Shown here: piece by piece, positions 63,740-64,000 of the stretch
Position numbering within the stretch: position 1 is the stretch's first letter
Layout: each line of letters opens with the position of its first letter
Assembly (NCBI GenBank): GCA_013396755.1
Contig: VWZF01003640.1
Location: 181,011 to 245,010 of the forward strand
Length of the DNA: 64,000 nt
Direction: 5' to 3'
Source: Sclerurus mexicanus
Lineage: Eukaryota > Chordata > Aves > Passeriformes > Furnariidae
The notes under the pieces: generated by a model
The model's input: only the letters and a program-made list of their open reading frames with translations
The model's database searches: none
Told to the model about the DNA's origin: nothing
Position numbers and translations under genes: made by a program

Positions 63740-64000
63740 TTGTTTAAAGGGGCAGCGAAGGAGCACCTCTGCTCTCCGTGGCGCAGCGCTCAGCAACTGC
63801 CTCCCTGAAGCTAAAACCTTGCGTGTAGCACTTGGAACCGCCCTCTGTTCCCGCAGCTTCCCAAAGGACTCCTTTCAGACCCAAACCCTGCCTGCCGGGC
63901 TGCGCTCGGGTGTCCCCGAGGGGGCCGCGGGAGCCGGGCCCGGGGCGAAGCCGCGCGGTTGCCATGGCGACACTGACCGCGCGCGGCCGCCGTACGGACG
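63740..64000. promoter_or_regulatory. CpG-rich block at window edge, probable next-gene promoter
   Basis: Composition turns GC- and CpG-rich from about 63740 and becomes extreme by 63890-64000, where the window stops. The only other similar blocks are at 4030-4590 and in intron 6. Position and density fit the promoter of a downstream gene. By human gene order this might be IP6K2, but no coding sequence of it is visible. The ATG at 63964 has a strong context (GCCATGG) and opens MATLTARGRRTD to the edge. That is not the known IP6K2 start, so it may not be a start codon at all. Confidence 0.55.
63958..63971. promoter_or_regulatory. RFX X-box-like palindrome
   Basis: GTTGCCATGGCGAC differs at one base from the perfect palindrome GTTGCCATGGCAAC, the classic X-box bound by RFX factors. 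It lies within the CpG-rich block, where such sites are often functional in promoters. It was identified by eye only. Confidence 0.4.

Overview
This is vertebrate nuclear DNA, almost certainly from a bird. Coding exons are short and separated by kilobase introns with GT/AG borders. The recognisable dispersed repeats are all CR1-type LINE fragments, with endings typical of avian CR1. No Alu-like or L1-like sequence stands out. The species cannot be named from the sequence.

One gene dominates the window. It is the + strand gene for the type II-alpha regulatory subunit of cAMP-dependent protein kinase (PRKAR2A). Ten consecutive coding exons can be placed to the base between 28079 and 58750, corresponding to exons 2-11 of the vertebrate gene. 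They join without a frame break into 315 residues. These hold the RRVS inhibitory/autophosphorylation site, both cyclic-nucleotide-binding domains and the stop codon. The missing roughly 88 N-terminal residues (the dimerisation/docking domain and linker) should be in exon 1. Exon 1 is not visible. The best location is a 385-base assembly gap (4141-4525) inside a CpG-rich block at about 4030-4590.

Layout: 1-2995, no recognised gene; 3000-3980, two CR1 fragments; 4030-4590, CpG-rich probable promoter with the gap; 4526-28078, intron 1; 28079-58750, exons 2-11 and introns 2-10; 58751 to about 60530, 3' UTR with several poly(A) signals; about 60530-63700, intergenic sequence with no recognised gene; 63740-64000, a second CpG-rich block cut by the window edge, probably the promoter of the next gene. 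In human the gene downstream of PRKAR2A in the same orientation is IP6K2, but nothing in these bases proves that identity here.

I found no tRNA, rRNA, CRISPR, complete transposon or novel multi-gene system. The points most worth a second look are: the exon hidden by the gap; the 36-nt symmetric microexon that carries the whole kinase-inhibitory motif; a GC-rich island inside intron 6; positions in this alpha subunit that look RII-beta-like; and a possible intronic terminal exon in intron 5.
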